Source: Takakia lepidozioides (taxonomy: Eukaryota; Streptophyta; Takakiopsida; Takakiales; Takakiaceae). Taken from it: a stretch of 64,000 nucleotides of DNA. The notes under the pieces were generated by a model. The model worked only from the letters and a program-made list of their open reading frames with translations. It ran no database searches and was not told the DNA's origin. Where the stretch lies: positions 41,726,001 through 41,790,000 of the forward strand of contig CM060731.1 of the NCBI GenBank assembly GCA_030704615.1, in the 5' to 3' direction. Made by a program: the position numbers and the translations under genes. Of the stretch, positions 21,329 to 32,838 are shown in pieces; position 1 is the first letter of the stretch, and each line of letters starts with the position of its first letter.

Positions 21329-22032
21329 ATTAAGATGTCGTTGACGACACCTTAATCCACCCACCTGCACACGCACCGCCTTCGTACCTTTGTTGGATTC
21401 ATATTTTTTTGGTTATTTGGGTTTTTCGATGAATTGACATGTCGCAAAAGGTGGTGGGAAATAAGATGTCGTTGACGACACCTTAATACCTCCAACCTGC
21501 ACACGCACCACCGTGAAAATTTTGTTCAGGTGGTGGGAATTAAGATGTCGTTGACGACATCTTAATCCCCCCACCCTGCACACGCACCGCCTTGAAAATT
21601 TTGTTGAGGTTGTTGGAATTAAGATGTCGTTGACGACACCTTAATCCCCCCTGCACACGCACCGCCTTGAAAGCTTTTCTGGATTCATATTTTTTGGGTT
21701 TTTTGGGTTTTTCCATGAACTGTCATATCGCAACAGGTTGTGGGAATTAAGATGTCGTTGACAACACCTTAATCGCCTCGACCTGCACACGCACCGCCTT
21801 CAAAGTTTTGTTGGATTTCTGTTTTTTCCATTTTTGGGCATAATCCGAAAAGACATGTGGCAGTAGCTGGTGGGATTTAAGATTCGTTGACGACACCTTA
21901 ATCCCCACGACCTGCACACGTGTCGGTTTGAAAGTTTTGTTGGATTCAAATTTTCTGGTTTTTTGGGATTTTCCATGACATGTTTGTGGCAACAGGAGGT
22001 GGGAATTAAGATGTCGTTGACGACACCTTAAT
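21329..22032. repeat. Right palindrome array, 7 units with a different spacer
   Basis: Cores at 21329-21356, 21461-21487, 21539-21566, 21618-21645, 21746-21773, 21876-21902 and 22005-22032. The dyad is the same as in the left array (ATTAAGATGTCG, centre TTGA, CGACACCTTAAT), but here the centre is always TTGA. Spacers are unrelated to the left array: CCCACCTGCACACGCACCGC then CTTGAAAATTTTGTTG. Spacing falls into two classes, near 78 and near 129-132 bp; the long class adds TTTTTTGGGTTTTTC and a TGACATGTCGCAACAGG block. Confidence 0.9.
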
Positions 22033-23503
22033 CCCCTCCCACCAGGACACACACCGCCTTCAAAGTTTTTTTGGACTCAATTTTTTGGTTTCATTGTTTT
22101 TGGAGAAATTTTTCTGCGATTTTGTTTTGTCTTCCACTTCTCATGTTCTATCCTCCTCCCTCCTCTGCAGCCCCACCCCCATCAGAAGAGTCCATAGGTT
22201 ACTTAAATTTACTCATGTATATAAATGCCTTGTAACTTCAGCAGTTTCCTTCAAGTTCCCTCAAAGTAAGTAATGCCAGGATCAGCCGACAAATCTGAAA
22301 TTCAGGACACACTGGAGATGCAATTGCTCCACGTGAAACAAAAACGAAGTCATGGTTCATCAATTTCGCTCATTTCTCATCCAAAAGTCATCCACCATTC
22401 ATTCTTTCCACTTTTCATTCATCCTGAAACCATTCATCCGTCGGCTTTTTCATCGCACATTCGTACCATACGGTCGTCATGGAGCTTGGATTGTCCCGTC
22501 GGATGGGGTATGCATGCGTCCGTGCAATGTAGTTTTTGTCCACGGCAATAGGCCATCTTCTTCCCTCGGTTGTAGGCTCCCATTCACTAATCTGCTCACG
22601 CTTAAGGGATTATGCTCACATTTTCCACTCTAAGCGTGAGCGTGCTCACGTGAGCTGCTCACACGGTAGCTACCCTCCTTGGTTTGTGGGTTTACTTGTT
22701 TGGCAGGGAGGTGACAGGGGGATGCGTGTGTTGGATGTGTGTCATGGAAGCGGCGGACTCTTCATCTTCTTGTTTTGTCATGTTGTCTTCATCGTGCTTG
22801 TTGTTTGGTTCGTGAGGGAACACTGACAGAGTTGGGCAGGTAGGATGCTGGGTTTTGTTGTTTTTTGGGTGTTGATGTTTTTTGGGGAAATTGGATCGTG
22901 CTGCCATAAGTAGGGTGATGTCTGTGGGGTTTGTCTGGCTGCTTTGGGGGGGGGGGACTGTCTGCATACCGGGCAGATCAGGGGGTTCAAGCCCTCCTCA
23001 GTTCTTGTGAGTTCATGGTGGCTGGGAGATACAGTTGGGGTCGTTCCTGGTGGGTGGACATGTTAGTTACTAATTCCTCGGGTCCTTTAATCATTGTGGG
23101 CACATGGCCCTGCAAAGTACCTCGGGTGGCTGATTGGGCGCAATGTTTTTGGTGGGCTGCGATCTGGGCTACGATGTGGGCTGATTATGGAGGTGGAGTG
23201 GAAGCGTTGCCCTATATCATTTATTTCAATGCTGAGTAAAGGGAAGTTATTTGCAAGCCCTCTTTTCGGCCCCATGATTTGTCAAAAGATTATAAGAGGA
23301 TTAAAGTTCATGTCATGTATGTGCAAGTGTTGTATTTCATTAGGTCTAAGAGCTTGAAATGTGGTGTTTGTATTATCCTGCGTGCTATCACAATGCCTCT
23401 TCAATTACCCCAGACAAACAAATTTCGTTATCTCTACTCCAGCAGAAATCCTGAAGCATCTGGCTCGTTGCCCTCAACGTTATCTTGCACGCCTTCAGTT
23501 TAG
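22033..23503. other. No gene recognised; contains a hairpin
   Basis: No protein family recognised. At 22591-22640 GCTCACGCTTA is followed by its inverted copy TAAGCGTGAGC, then GTGCTCACGTGAGCTGCTCAC, giving a compact hairpin-rich spot. A run of nine G near 22949 and a GGGGGTTCAAGCCC word near 22980 were also noted. Confidence 0.35.
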
Positions 23504-24557
23504 ATGAGTCACGTAGAGCAACTTCCTGATGATGTGATTTGTTTGAGCGATTTAGCCAACCCACCTGTAGATCTGCCGAGTACACCTCATACGAACAACA
23601 ACAATCGTAGTTACGATAAAGCTCGGAAGTTTCAGGATACTTGGGCAGCAAAGTTGCCATGGGCTGAGATATGTCTTGGTAACGATGACATCCTTCAGTA
23701 CACTATGAAATGTACTGTATGCACAAAGGTGGAGGGGAAGGCGAAACTCCTTGCTCCTAAGTGGGACAACTTGCAAAAACATGTTGGGCGTAGGAAGGCT
23801 GACATGACGATTGCTGGCATTCAAAAATGTGAATTCTACTTCACCAAAGTGAATTTGCTTTTAGTCATTTAGATATTGATATGTTGTGGGTTTTGCTTAA
23901 ATAGATTATGAAATTGATGTTATGATTTGCTATTGACTACGGGGTTTGGGCTTTGTAGAAGTTGCTAAGGCTCTTGTGCGTGAGCTTGAAGGCGTTTTCC
24001 AGCACATGGCATCATGGATGCCTTGGGAATTGTCTACCCACAATATTGGCTTCAACCAGATTGTGAAGAGACTTTTCAGAGGCACTTAAACATCATTAAA
24101 GGTCAATATTGCTATCCAAAGACTGTAATTGCAGGGGGGAAAGAACATTCCGTGGCGGAGGTGTTGTCTAGTTCAGCTTTGGACCAGCAACAAGGCATGT
24201 TCAAGTTAACTATGAAGAACAATGTTGCTGCCGCAATGGCTCCACCTTTTGACCTGAATCCCTTGACAAGGCCTTTGGCGGACTGTCACTGCATCTAGGG
24301 TTCTGTTTCACAGCTTTCCAACATATATTAAAGTGGCTAAGATTGCAATGGTGCAAGTTGTTGGGAGTGTGGAGGACGAAAGGTGCTTCAGCACTTTGGC
24401 TTTTGTCAAGTCAAAATTACGTAATAGGCTTACCACCCATTTGCCTCTTGTTGTGCGCATGTTTGCACAAAGGTTTTACACGTTGGAGAATTTTCCATAC
24501 GATGAGACAATTCAACAATGGAGAGCTACTCGGACTCGCTACGCATTTGACACTTAG
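23504..24557 (+). pseudogene. hAT-family transposase, internally deleted
   Basis: The N-terminal piece (23504-23872) reads ARKFQDTWAAKLPWAEI and KCTVCTKVEGKAKLLAPKWD, NLQKHVGRRKA, a BED-like zinc finger (CxxC...H) as found in hAT and ZNF862-like proteins. The C-terminal piece (24014-24298, then 24333-24557) reads MDALGIVYPQYWLQPDCEET and VEDERCFSTLAFVKSKLRNR, the hAT dimerisation domain. The catalytic middle is missing: about 140 bp separate the pieces where several hundred codons are expected, and frames change between them. It is a dead, non-autonomous copy. A fragment of the missing middle from the same family lies at 59870-60214. Confidence 0.75.
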
Positions 24558-25498
24558 AGGTGTTGGGCTGCAAAGGTTATGGCAAATCCAAGACTGGTTC
24601 GAGTGTGCAAATGTAGACATGGCTTGTTATGGTTCAATGTGAACTAATTCATATGGACAATATGAATACTGATAAGCCAGACCTCTTCTTTCCTTGAAGT
24701 CTGCATGTTATGACACCTCTTCCGTGGATCCATATGTGAACTGTTTGCATGTGTTGGTTTGATTTGATGTCATTTTTGTTTTGTAAGTGGAGGTGAGTTG
24801 CGCTGCAGAGGGCAGTCTCAGGGGTTCAATCCCCCGGCATCTCTATCTTTGTGTTTGGGTCAGTCCATATGTGAATGGATTTGTTTGCAGTTCATGTCTG
24901 TAGTTCTTCCAAGTTCTATTCGCAAGAAAGCCCTCTTTTAAGGGTCTAGGGTGCCACACATTAGCAACTTTGCAATTGAAAATCGCCATCCAAACCACAA
25001 TTGACCCGCCACATTATTTCACCACCTCTACAAAAAATTAGCCACCAAATGCTCCAAAAAAATCAAACCATGCGCCATATTTACATATAATTTTTTTGCC
25101 TATAGCCAACCAAAAAAATGAGCCTGTTGATTGATTTCGCCACATGAGCGCCGGTTACATGAGACAGGTAGACTCGCTAGCTACTTTACAAAATTAAAAA
25201 AAAAACACTGTCCGGGCCTGAGGAAACATCATTGTGAGGGCAAATTTCCTTGGTCATAGTGCATTTTTCCTTCCAGATTTGCTTGGAGTTCAAAAACCCA
25301 CCATGATAATTTGTTATAATCTCCCAATGCTGACTGTCATTTCTTCCCAAATTTTGTCAGTAGCTGCATGTAGTAGGTAACCGCCAAATTGGTAAGGTTC
25401 ATTTGAGTGGATGATTGATTGCTGGCAGATACAGCCTGAACATGACAGTGGGTCCCATTTTGGGGGTGGCCCACCAAAAAGGCTTAGGGGTTAAACAC
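24558..25498. other. No gene recognised
   Basis: Non-coding. 24786-24843 contains GGGGTTCAATCCCCCGG, which matches a Pol III B box, but no tRNA cloverleaf or A box could be placed. Confidence 0.3.
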
Positions 25499-25499
25499 T

Positions 25500-25620
25500 G
25501 CCCCTCTTCCTTTTGGAAGAATCAAAAGAAAAACTGAGCTTTTGATTTTTTCCTTGTCTAGCCCCTCTTCCTTTTGGAAGAACCAAAAGAAAAACTGAGC
25601 TTTTGATTTTCCTTTTCTAA
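25500..25620. repeat. Tandem duplication, ~61-bp unit
   Basis: Two adjacent copies of CCCCTCTTCCTTTTGGAAGA followed by A.CAAAAGAAAAACTGAGC and TTTTGATTTT. Each holds the inverted word CTTCCTTTTGGAAG. It lies about 470 bp upstream of the glucanase start. Confidence 0.8.
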
Positions 25621-26084
25621 AGCTTAGTCTATGTAGCCAAATGAATCTTCCACAGAAAACCACTGATGAAGAAGAAGAGGAGGAAGAAGTGCATTGGGAG
25701 GAGAAGAGGGCTCTCAATCAGGGCGGCCTGGGAAACTGCGCGTGGGGCCCAGGGCGAGGGACCGGTGGCGCATGGTGGCAGGAGACAGGCTGCCAAGCTG
25801 CAGCAGGTGGGGCGGGCTGTGGAGGTTTGAATCGAGGCCTTAGACAGCAGTTGCATCTCCGTTCTGTACACCCAACTTGTATTGAGTGATGAGCCTGCAG
25901 CGGTACCTAGCTCTTTCCAGGCAAGGCTGGGCTTTTTCAGCAGGTGAGAGTTTAGGACGCAGTGGGTCTTCAAGAAGGAGCTGCAGCGCCGAGTATTGGT
26001 TCTTACAGCAGGGCCATGACTGCGCCGTTGTAGTGCCAGGATGCACCAGTACGTGACTGGTGCCCAGGCAGGTGCATCTTCACG

Positions 26085-29000
26085 ATGCCTCATCCACAGC
26101 GATCACCCCCCGTGCTTCTCTTATCCGTTTTGTACTTGCTGACAGGCGTGCTATTCTGCTCTATTGCAGGTGAAGTGTGCGTTGCTCTTGCGATCACCTA
26201 CATGTTCCGTGTGCATATGTATGCGCATTGCCCCCATTTTGGGATGTTCTCAGAGTCACTGCTTTCTTTGGAGGTGTTTAGGGAAGGTGACAGTTGCTGT
26301 GCGTCAATGGTAGCAGGGGCAGCAGTCGGGTGTTTTTCCGTATTTGGTGTCTGTAGCGCAAGGACAGGTCTAGAGAATTTACAGCTTCCGCTTGTCAGTG
26401 TAATCTTTAGGCTTTATTGAAAGTCCTGTAGCATCTGCTGCAGTTCAAAGTACCACTCCCAACTCTGATACTGATCCAATGCCAGAGAGTTGTAGCAGGC
26501 AAAGTCCCTCATGGCCCGGATGTGACCATACATCAGGGGTTTAGAGTGTCAAGCAGCTGGATTCTAGTATTGGTACTGATCCCACTCTCCCAAGTAGTTT
26601 CGGGAGGTGAGTCATAGCGACTCGGAGGAAATGAAATGAAATGGTACTTTATAACGTCCGCGGGAATCTCAAAGAGAAGGAAGAAAGAATCAAGATAGAG
26701 AGACGGGCCACAAACAGTCATAGTGAGGAGGATGAAAGTTAGGCGCTTTTAACGGCCTCCCTTGCCATGGTTCATTCAGCTTGAGGGCAGGTGTACACGA
26801 CCTTTGTCCTGTTGGCATAATGTGGAGATACTGTATGAGTCTGGGACAGAACCCACAAATGTGCAAAGTGCTATGTTAGCACAAGATTCTGTACTTGGTG
26901 TCATACTCTCTTCCTTGGCGAGCAGCTTGTGGCTTCTGTAGGCTAATTCCTTGTGACATGTGCAGATGGTCATTCGGTTGGAGTTGTCTATGGGCGAGAT
27001 GCAGACAACCTGCCTGCGCCCCAACAAGTGGCACAGTTTTTGGAGGAAAATTATATACCCAGGGTTAGGATTTATGATGCAGATTCAACTGTGATTGCAG
27101 GTTTTGCAGACACACTGATTAAGATGATAATAGCAGTTAAGAATGAAGAGGTAGAGGGGATTGCAGTTTCACAAACAGCAGCAGACAGCTGGTTAGACAA
27201 GTGTGTGGCTCCTTATGCCAATTCCACCGACATTGTTGCCATAGCCGTGGGTTCAGAGGTGCTGACAAGTAGCTCCAATAGCTCCAATCTCTCAGCTTAT
27301 CTTGTTCCAGCTATGAAGAACTTACAGACTGGGTTGGTGAGATTAGGTTTGGCTGATTCAGTGAAGGTATCCTCGCCAAATGGTATGGGTGTTCTTGGGG
27401 TTTCGTATCCACCATCAGCTGGGTCATTTGAGAGCAGCCTTGCAGAGTCTGTTATACAGCCAATGTTGGACTTCCTTGCTGCAACTGGCTCCTACTTTAT
27501 GCTCAATGCCTACCCTTTTCATGCCTATGAAAATGATGCGAATGGCATATCTCTAAACTATGCTTTGTTCCTGGAGAATTCAGGGGTTCTGGATTCTGGA
27601 AGTGGACTTCGCTATTATAATCTTTATGATGCCCAACTTGATGCAGTTTTTACTGCTATGGCAGCACTGAATCACAGTTCTCTCAGTCTTGTGGTAACAG
27701 AGACAGGGTGGCCCTCAACAGGAGTTTATAATGAGTATGCAGCAGATTTTCAAAATGCTCAAACATACAACAGCAACTTGGTGAAGAAGACCCTGAACAA
27801 TACTGGGACACCTTTAAGGCCTGGACAGGAGATTGATGTGTACATATTTTCACTGTATGATGAGGATCAAAGCTCACAGACCTATTGGGGTCTTTTCACA
27901 CCAAATGGTACAAACAAGTATGGCATAGATTTCTCAGAAGATGGGGGTGGCACTGGGTCTGGATCTGGATCTGGATCCGGATCAGGATCCGGGAGCCCTG
28001 GGACTCAGTCGGGCACACCCGCAGCTGCAGGTTATAACTGGTGTGTGGCGAAGCCAGGGGTAAGTAACAGGAGCTTGCAACTAGCATTGGACTGGACATG
28101 TGGACCAGCGCAGGTTAACTGTGATCCTATCGAACCAGGGCACTCGTGCTATCTACCCAACACTCTGCAATCTCATGCCAACTGGGCGTTCAATATCTAT
28201 CATCATTATTTCCCTACAGATCCAAGATCCTGTGATTTTGATGGCGATGCACAATTTACAAATATTGATCCTAGTGAGTCCCACAAATCCTTGTTTTGAG
28301 TGTCTTCATGTTTGACCGTACTTGACAGCTTTCCCCTGTGGCCACTGGAAAATTTGATTGACTGTGGTTGATTGCGTTTACATAGTAGATTGAACATTAT
28401 TTTGCACGGTAATGAATAGAGTTACGTCCTCAAATGTCGAATGCCATGTTTAATTTATTTGACTGCCACTGTTTCTGCAGGCTATGGTTCGTGTTTCTAC
28501 CCAACAAGGTAATTTATTTCTCAACACTAAACCGCTGAGGATGATGGGCAGGCATCAAACCCCTGCATGCTAGGTTGAGTTGGAGTTGCGAGAGACTTGT
28601 AATACCTTGTGGGTTGTTGCTTTTATCAGTGAGCTTTACTGCACGGCTGTACATGTCTGTGTCTCAAAAGCTCAAAGCCTTGCCTGTCGATGAAGTCTGC
28701 AAGGGGGTTGTCCTCGGGTCCATGTCTCTATGGGTCAAGCCTGGAGGCTCGTCCTGGTCATCCTTGAGGAGCATTTAGACGTTCGCTTAGAAATACAGGG
28801 ACAACATCCTTTTTTGAATGTAGAATGTCTGAGTGTGACTGACAGGCAGTGTCTTTGTGCACAGAAAACTGAATAATGGTTGTAATTATGTGGCTGTGTG
28901 CAGTGAAGCAACAGGCTCAAGGGGAGCAGTATCAGCCCATTTTTATCAGATTGCTATCACCCTGTCAGTCATCCTTCTGGGGCTGTTCTTGAAGGTGTAG
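26085..29000 (+). CDS. GPI-anchored endo-1,3-beta-glucanase, GH17 with X8 (CBM43) domain
   Basis: Four exons: 26085-26169, 26966-28273, 28481-28508, 28904-29000; all junctions GT-AG and in frame, 505 residues. Exon 1 encodes a signal peptide (SPPVLLLSVLYLLTGVLFCS). Exon 2 carries the GH17 barrel: VGVVYGRDADNLPAP, the proton-donor region AIAVGSEVLT, and the nucleophile in VVTETGWPSTG. A Gly-Ser linker (residues ~360-378) follows, then the X8 domain from NWCVAKPGVS through CGPAQVNC, HSCYLPNTL and CDFDGDAQFTN. Exon 3 completes X8 (YGSCFYPT). Exon 4 gives a C-terminal hydrophobic tail (ITLSVILLGLFLKV) typical of GPI attachment. The enzyme should act on callose at the plasma membrane or plasmodesmata. 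Oddity: the usual Asn before the proton donor (GNE) is Ser here. Reading through after exon 3 would give a short, unanchored form. Confidence 0.92.
26628..26676 (-). repeat. LINE-type 3' tail with ATTTC repeat, copy 1
   Basis: Minus-strand text TTTCCGCGGACGTTATAAAG-like (here CCCGCGGACGTTATAAAGTA) ending in CCATTTCATTTCATTTC. Lies in intron 1 of the glucanase gene. Same tail at 36413, 47515, 48121 and 49590. Confidence 0.65.
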
Positions 29001-29949
29001 TGCCATAGTCACAAGTTAGCCAGCTTGGTCAGAATTTTCCAGCAGTAACCAATAAGATGGACTACTAATCTGAATGGATTACAGTGCTTCATTCATGCAT
29101 AACTCTTTTATGTTCATTCTGAGATGGAGCACTGTCCAGCATAAATTGAAGCTGAATAGCCAATTTGGTTTGACATGAGGTACTCAACACCAATGATTGT
29201 TGATATTCAGAGCAGGACTTATTCAAAGAGATTTCAAGTTTAAATTGCTCGCAGTCTCAAACCCATTAGTAAATTCAACATTCCAGGCAACTGGGTATGA
29301 GGTCAAGTCACTGATGCAACTTTTGGGCAATCCAAAATGTTCATTTGGAAAATGTTGGAATTATGAGATTAGAGCAACCAGCCCTTTAAGGCAATCCATT
29401 GTGGACAGCCCATGTGCCACAACAGGTCCATCAAACCATTTCTCAGGTGCTTTTCCTACCTTTCCATGCATTTCAGCTTTCCATAGAGTGAGCATGCAGA
29501 TGAGACAAAATGCCCTCCCTATGTGCTAGGTTTCTGCCACACCCCATATCTCAGCACCCGCCAGACCATCTCCAGGCAGCCATGTGTGGCAACCAGGCAA
29601 TCCGTACGTTGGATGCCACCTCCAATGCCGCAATCCCAGGTCAGGGCACCACCCACCCTGCCACGTATGCACTGGTGGCATGACGGGGCAGCTGGACATG
29701 GTCAGCTCCATCTTCTTGGCTGCGGTCTATGTTTGGATGCATAGGTCTGTAGCAAGGTGTCTGTAGCAAAGGTCTCACTCAAGACTCAGGATACTGGTTG
29801 ATATGGTGGTATTATGACCATGCGAACACAAGAACCAGTTGCCCACACACTGGTACCCGCCCTACAAGCTTCTTGTACAACCAGGTCGAAACCTGGAAAC
29901 AAACTACAATGAATTGTATGATACTCAATAGCTTAGTAAATCTATTGTG
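29001..29949. other. Spacer between convergent genes
   Basis: No coding region recognised between the 3' ends of the glucanase (+) and LHCA5 (-). It should hold both 3' UTRs. 29520-29760 is C/G-rich. Confidence 0.4.
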
Positions 29950-32838
29950 CTAGGAGTGACTTGCTAGAGTCTGAATGATGGTCTTGTGCCAAGGGTCAGA
30001 AAGATGAGTGAGAAGATTGTCGATGGGACCTGCTTTAGTAACATATGCCTGCACGATGAACCCCACCATGGCCACCATGGCAAGCCGCCCTGAAATTGCC
30101 CCAACATACCATTTACCAAATCACAAAAACTTCAAGCAGGGGTTGTTCAAACATTGTCATTCTCAGAGCACTGTACTCTTCACGGCACATTTTTTGAAGG
30201 CATAAGGTGCCTTACTTGGGTTTTAGCATCAAGGGTATCTGCAATGTTTTCTTGAGACAAACACACTGCATATTCCAGCTTGCATGCTTGCCCACTATTA
30301 TAGTCTCATCCAACCTGTCAGCATTCTGTGGAAGCAACAAAGGCTGTAGATGGAGAACCAGAATACTGAACAAAGGCTCCGAACAGAAGCAAGTATGACA
30401 TACCATTTTTTATCTCCTTTAGTTTTAGGGGTTGAGGCTTGCTGACATCACTTGCTAGACCACTTGGGTTGAACAAAGGACCGCCAGGATACCTGCTCAC
30501 ATTGATAGACGTAGAAGTCAGAAGTATACTTCTATGGCTATAGTGGTTATGACAGAATCAGTAGTTGTCGATTATCTGCCAGACACATATCCAGAATCAC
30601 TCTGTGAGCCCCATTTAACCTTAGTTGTTAGAGGGACTAATTCAAGACCAAGGCAGGTCACGTTACATACCCAGGTTGCAAACCTTCCAAAGCAGACTCC
30701 ACACCAAAGAAAGTGTCCTCTGCCGCTTGGGAGCCTGGTGAGACAAAGTCCATGTATCTCTTTGTCTCTACAAACCTATACCCAACCATGCCTGCACTGC
30801 ATCAGTCAAACTTTCGGTCTGTGCAGGGAGACTCCTATAATTGTCACCATCACTCATGTTGCCACTCCAGAAGAAAATCAAAATGTCTTCCTGTACTGCT
30901 CGTTTTTGGCTGGCTAGACTTTAGTTAGGTACACTAAAAATACTTTTTGCCAAGCAAAATACAATTGTTCATAGTTGATTGTGAATGGACGGCCTCAATA
31001 AAGAGTTGTCGCAAAGCACAGGTAGGAATTTCCAAGGGGCTTAAGTGCTGTCACAATATTCATGGAAAGAAACAGGTAAGAGAAGAAGGTCTACCCCATG
31101 AGAATGAGCTGCACAAAGAAGAGTGTGGTAGTCTCAGCAAAGTCGAAGTGAGTGGCACCCGCTTCATACCACACTGGCAAATCCTTCAACCCTGTTGTCC
31201 GGAGTAACTGCACAGCAACACATCAATACACGAATGGCAGCATGGTGCCCAAGCTTCTCTTCCTGATTTCTCTGCCTTTACTTACCTCCACACTAAGACC
31301 ACATGCCAAATGCCTAGTTTAAACTTTATTACCACCACCCTCCTTCCAACTATATGTATGTTCTCACCAAAGCAATCAACATCAAGAAGGCACAGCTTTG
31401 GTCCTTATTTCAGGTACCAGATAACCCCGTACTTACTTCTAACCCTGATTGCAGGTAAAATCTTGAGACAAAGCATTTGTTGCAAGCCTGGAATCCTAGC
31501 TTCTTGTGTAGTTTCTAGCAAATAATGAATGCTCATATTAAGCATGCAGAAAGACACGGCCAGCAGCCATAGCCATCCTATTTTGGACCTCTGCTTGAGT
31601 TTAATAAAATGAAAAAAGGGCCCCAGGAGTCCTGATGCAATTAAATGGTCTCAAGGCTGGCACAAAAAAGAGTCAAAGACAGAGGAGCAGCATACATCGG
31701 TGAAAAGAATGCCAGCAACACCAGCCATGGCAAAGCGAGCATGCACAAGCTCAGCCTGCACATACCATTGCAAATCCTTGGGATCCCGGCCCAGCTCCAA
31801 GGGATCAAACCCAAAATCACCTGCCAACCTGCATCCAATGCCCAATTTATAATGTCAGTGGCCACAAAGCAGCACCATGGTAGCTTGGTATTTTGTGTTT
31901 CCAAGGTGACAGGGCCCCTTGGATGCACTTTGAACCCGCACCAGATGGCAGGACTCCTATAGGAAATGCAAGTGATCTATCATGTGCCATCCTTTGCACT
32001 GCAATTGGAGTCAGCATTGCCTCTCCCAACCCTGTGCACAAACAGCAACCAAAGAGCACTGACTTTCAACTATTGCAGATGGCCATAAACCAAAGCGCTC
32101 AAGTGGGTGACGTTGAAAAGCTAATGCAAGACCCAGTCACCTCCAAGGTGTTCTGGAAGGGTTGAACGCCTCATGTTCTCCCGGGTTCCTGCTTCTTCCT
32201 CAAACTAACTTTCCAGCTATGTAGAACGCAAAATTCCTCCAAGGTTCCCCCCACCCTCAGCTCCTAATTTGTTGATTCTTGGCGCTGCTTCCCGAGGAAA
32301 GATTTCCAACGACATCTAAACCAGTATCCGAATGGTGGGTCATCGCTACAGTGATAGGATTGTACTCATTCATTCGAATCTTTCTAAATGTCGGGTCATC
32401 GTCGTCCAGGCCATGTGCCTTGAGATGACAAGCCCTGCCTGAGGCAAATTGCAGGCCAGGAACAGATGATCGGTGACTTTCACAGAGATAGAATCCCTCC
32501 AACCCGGAATTCTCGCGCACTTCAGCGCTCTGCCAGTGACGCTTGAGAGAAGTCACATTGCGCAGACAAAAACAGACAGGGAGCGACGTAACTTACGATC
32601 CATCAAGATACGTAGGAGGAGTGGATCCGGGAAGCCAAAGGGGTCTCTCTGCAGCAGAAGCTCTGGCACCACAAGCAGCAGCTACAGGTCTACCAGGCGC
32701 ACCCGCTTGCTTGATCTTTGCCCACATCCCTTTTCCTCCTCCTTTGTTACATTTCCGCACCGAATGTTTCCAGCTAGAGGGCAATCCCAACACCAGCGGC
32801 TGACCCAAAGCTATGAGCGCCATAGCTTTTCTGCGCAC
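29950..32838 (-). CDS. LHCA5: Photosystem I light-harvesting chlorophyll a/b protein, LHCA5 type
   Basis: Six exons on the minus strand: 32838-32597, 31828-31696, 31207-31095, 30775-30671, 30492-30404, 30089-29950; every junction is GT-AG and in frame, 273 residues (268 if the next Met at 32823 is used). Exon 1 encodes a plastid transit peptide and [17 protein letters not shown]. Then come [11 protein letters not shown], helix-1 motif [20 protein letters not shown] with the chlorophyll-binding Glu, [18 protein letters not shown], the middle helix ([14 protein letters not shown]), [27 protein letters not shown], helix-3 motif [18 protein letters not shown] and the end [11 protein letters not shown]. 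It binds pigments in the thylakoid LHCI antenna; LHCA5 is a minor subunit linked to the NDH-PSI supercomplex in angiosperms. The subtype rests on LVH.RFAM.GVAGIL.TDLLR and the C terminus. Confidence 0.88.

Noticed and set aside
21747-22052. Open frame of 101 codons in the right palindrome array
   Set aside because: Its repeated RCRQRHLN-type text is just a translation of the repeat.
24786-24843. tRNA gene suggested by a B-box word GGTTCAATCC
   Set aside because: No A box at the right distance and no acceptor stem; the similar word at 22980 also lacks a cloverleaf. At best SINE debris.
25629-26093. Minus-strand open frame of 154 codons upstream of the glucanase
   Set aside because: No recognisable protein character; overlaps the glucanase 5' region and reads like chance in GC-rich DNA.
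28501-28512. Glucanase ending at the TAA directly after the X8 domain
   Set aside because: A donor (AAG|GTAATT) overlaps the stop, and splicing to 28904 gives an in-frame hydrophobic GPI-type tail, the normal end for this subgroup; kept only as a possible minor form.
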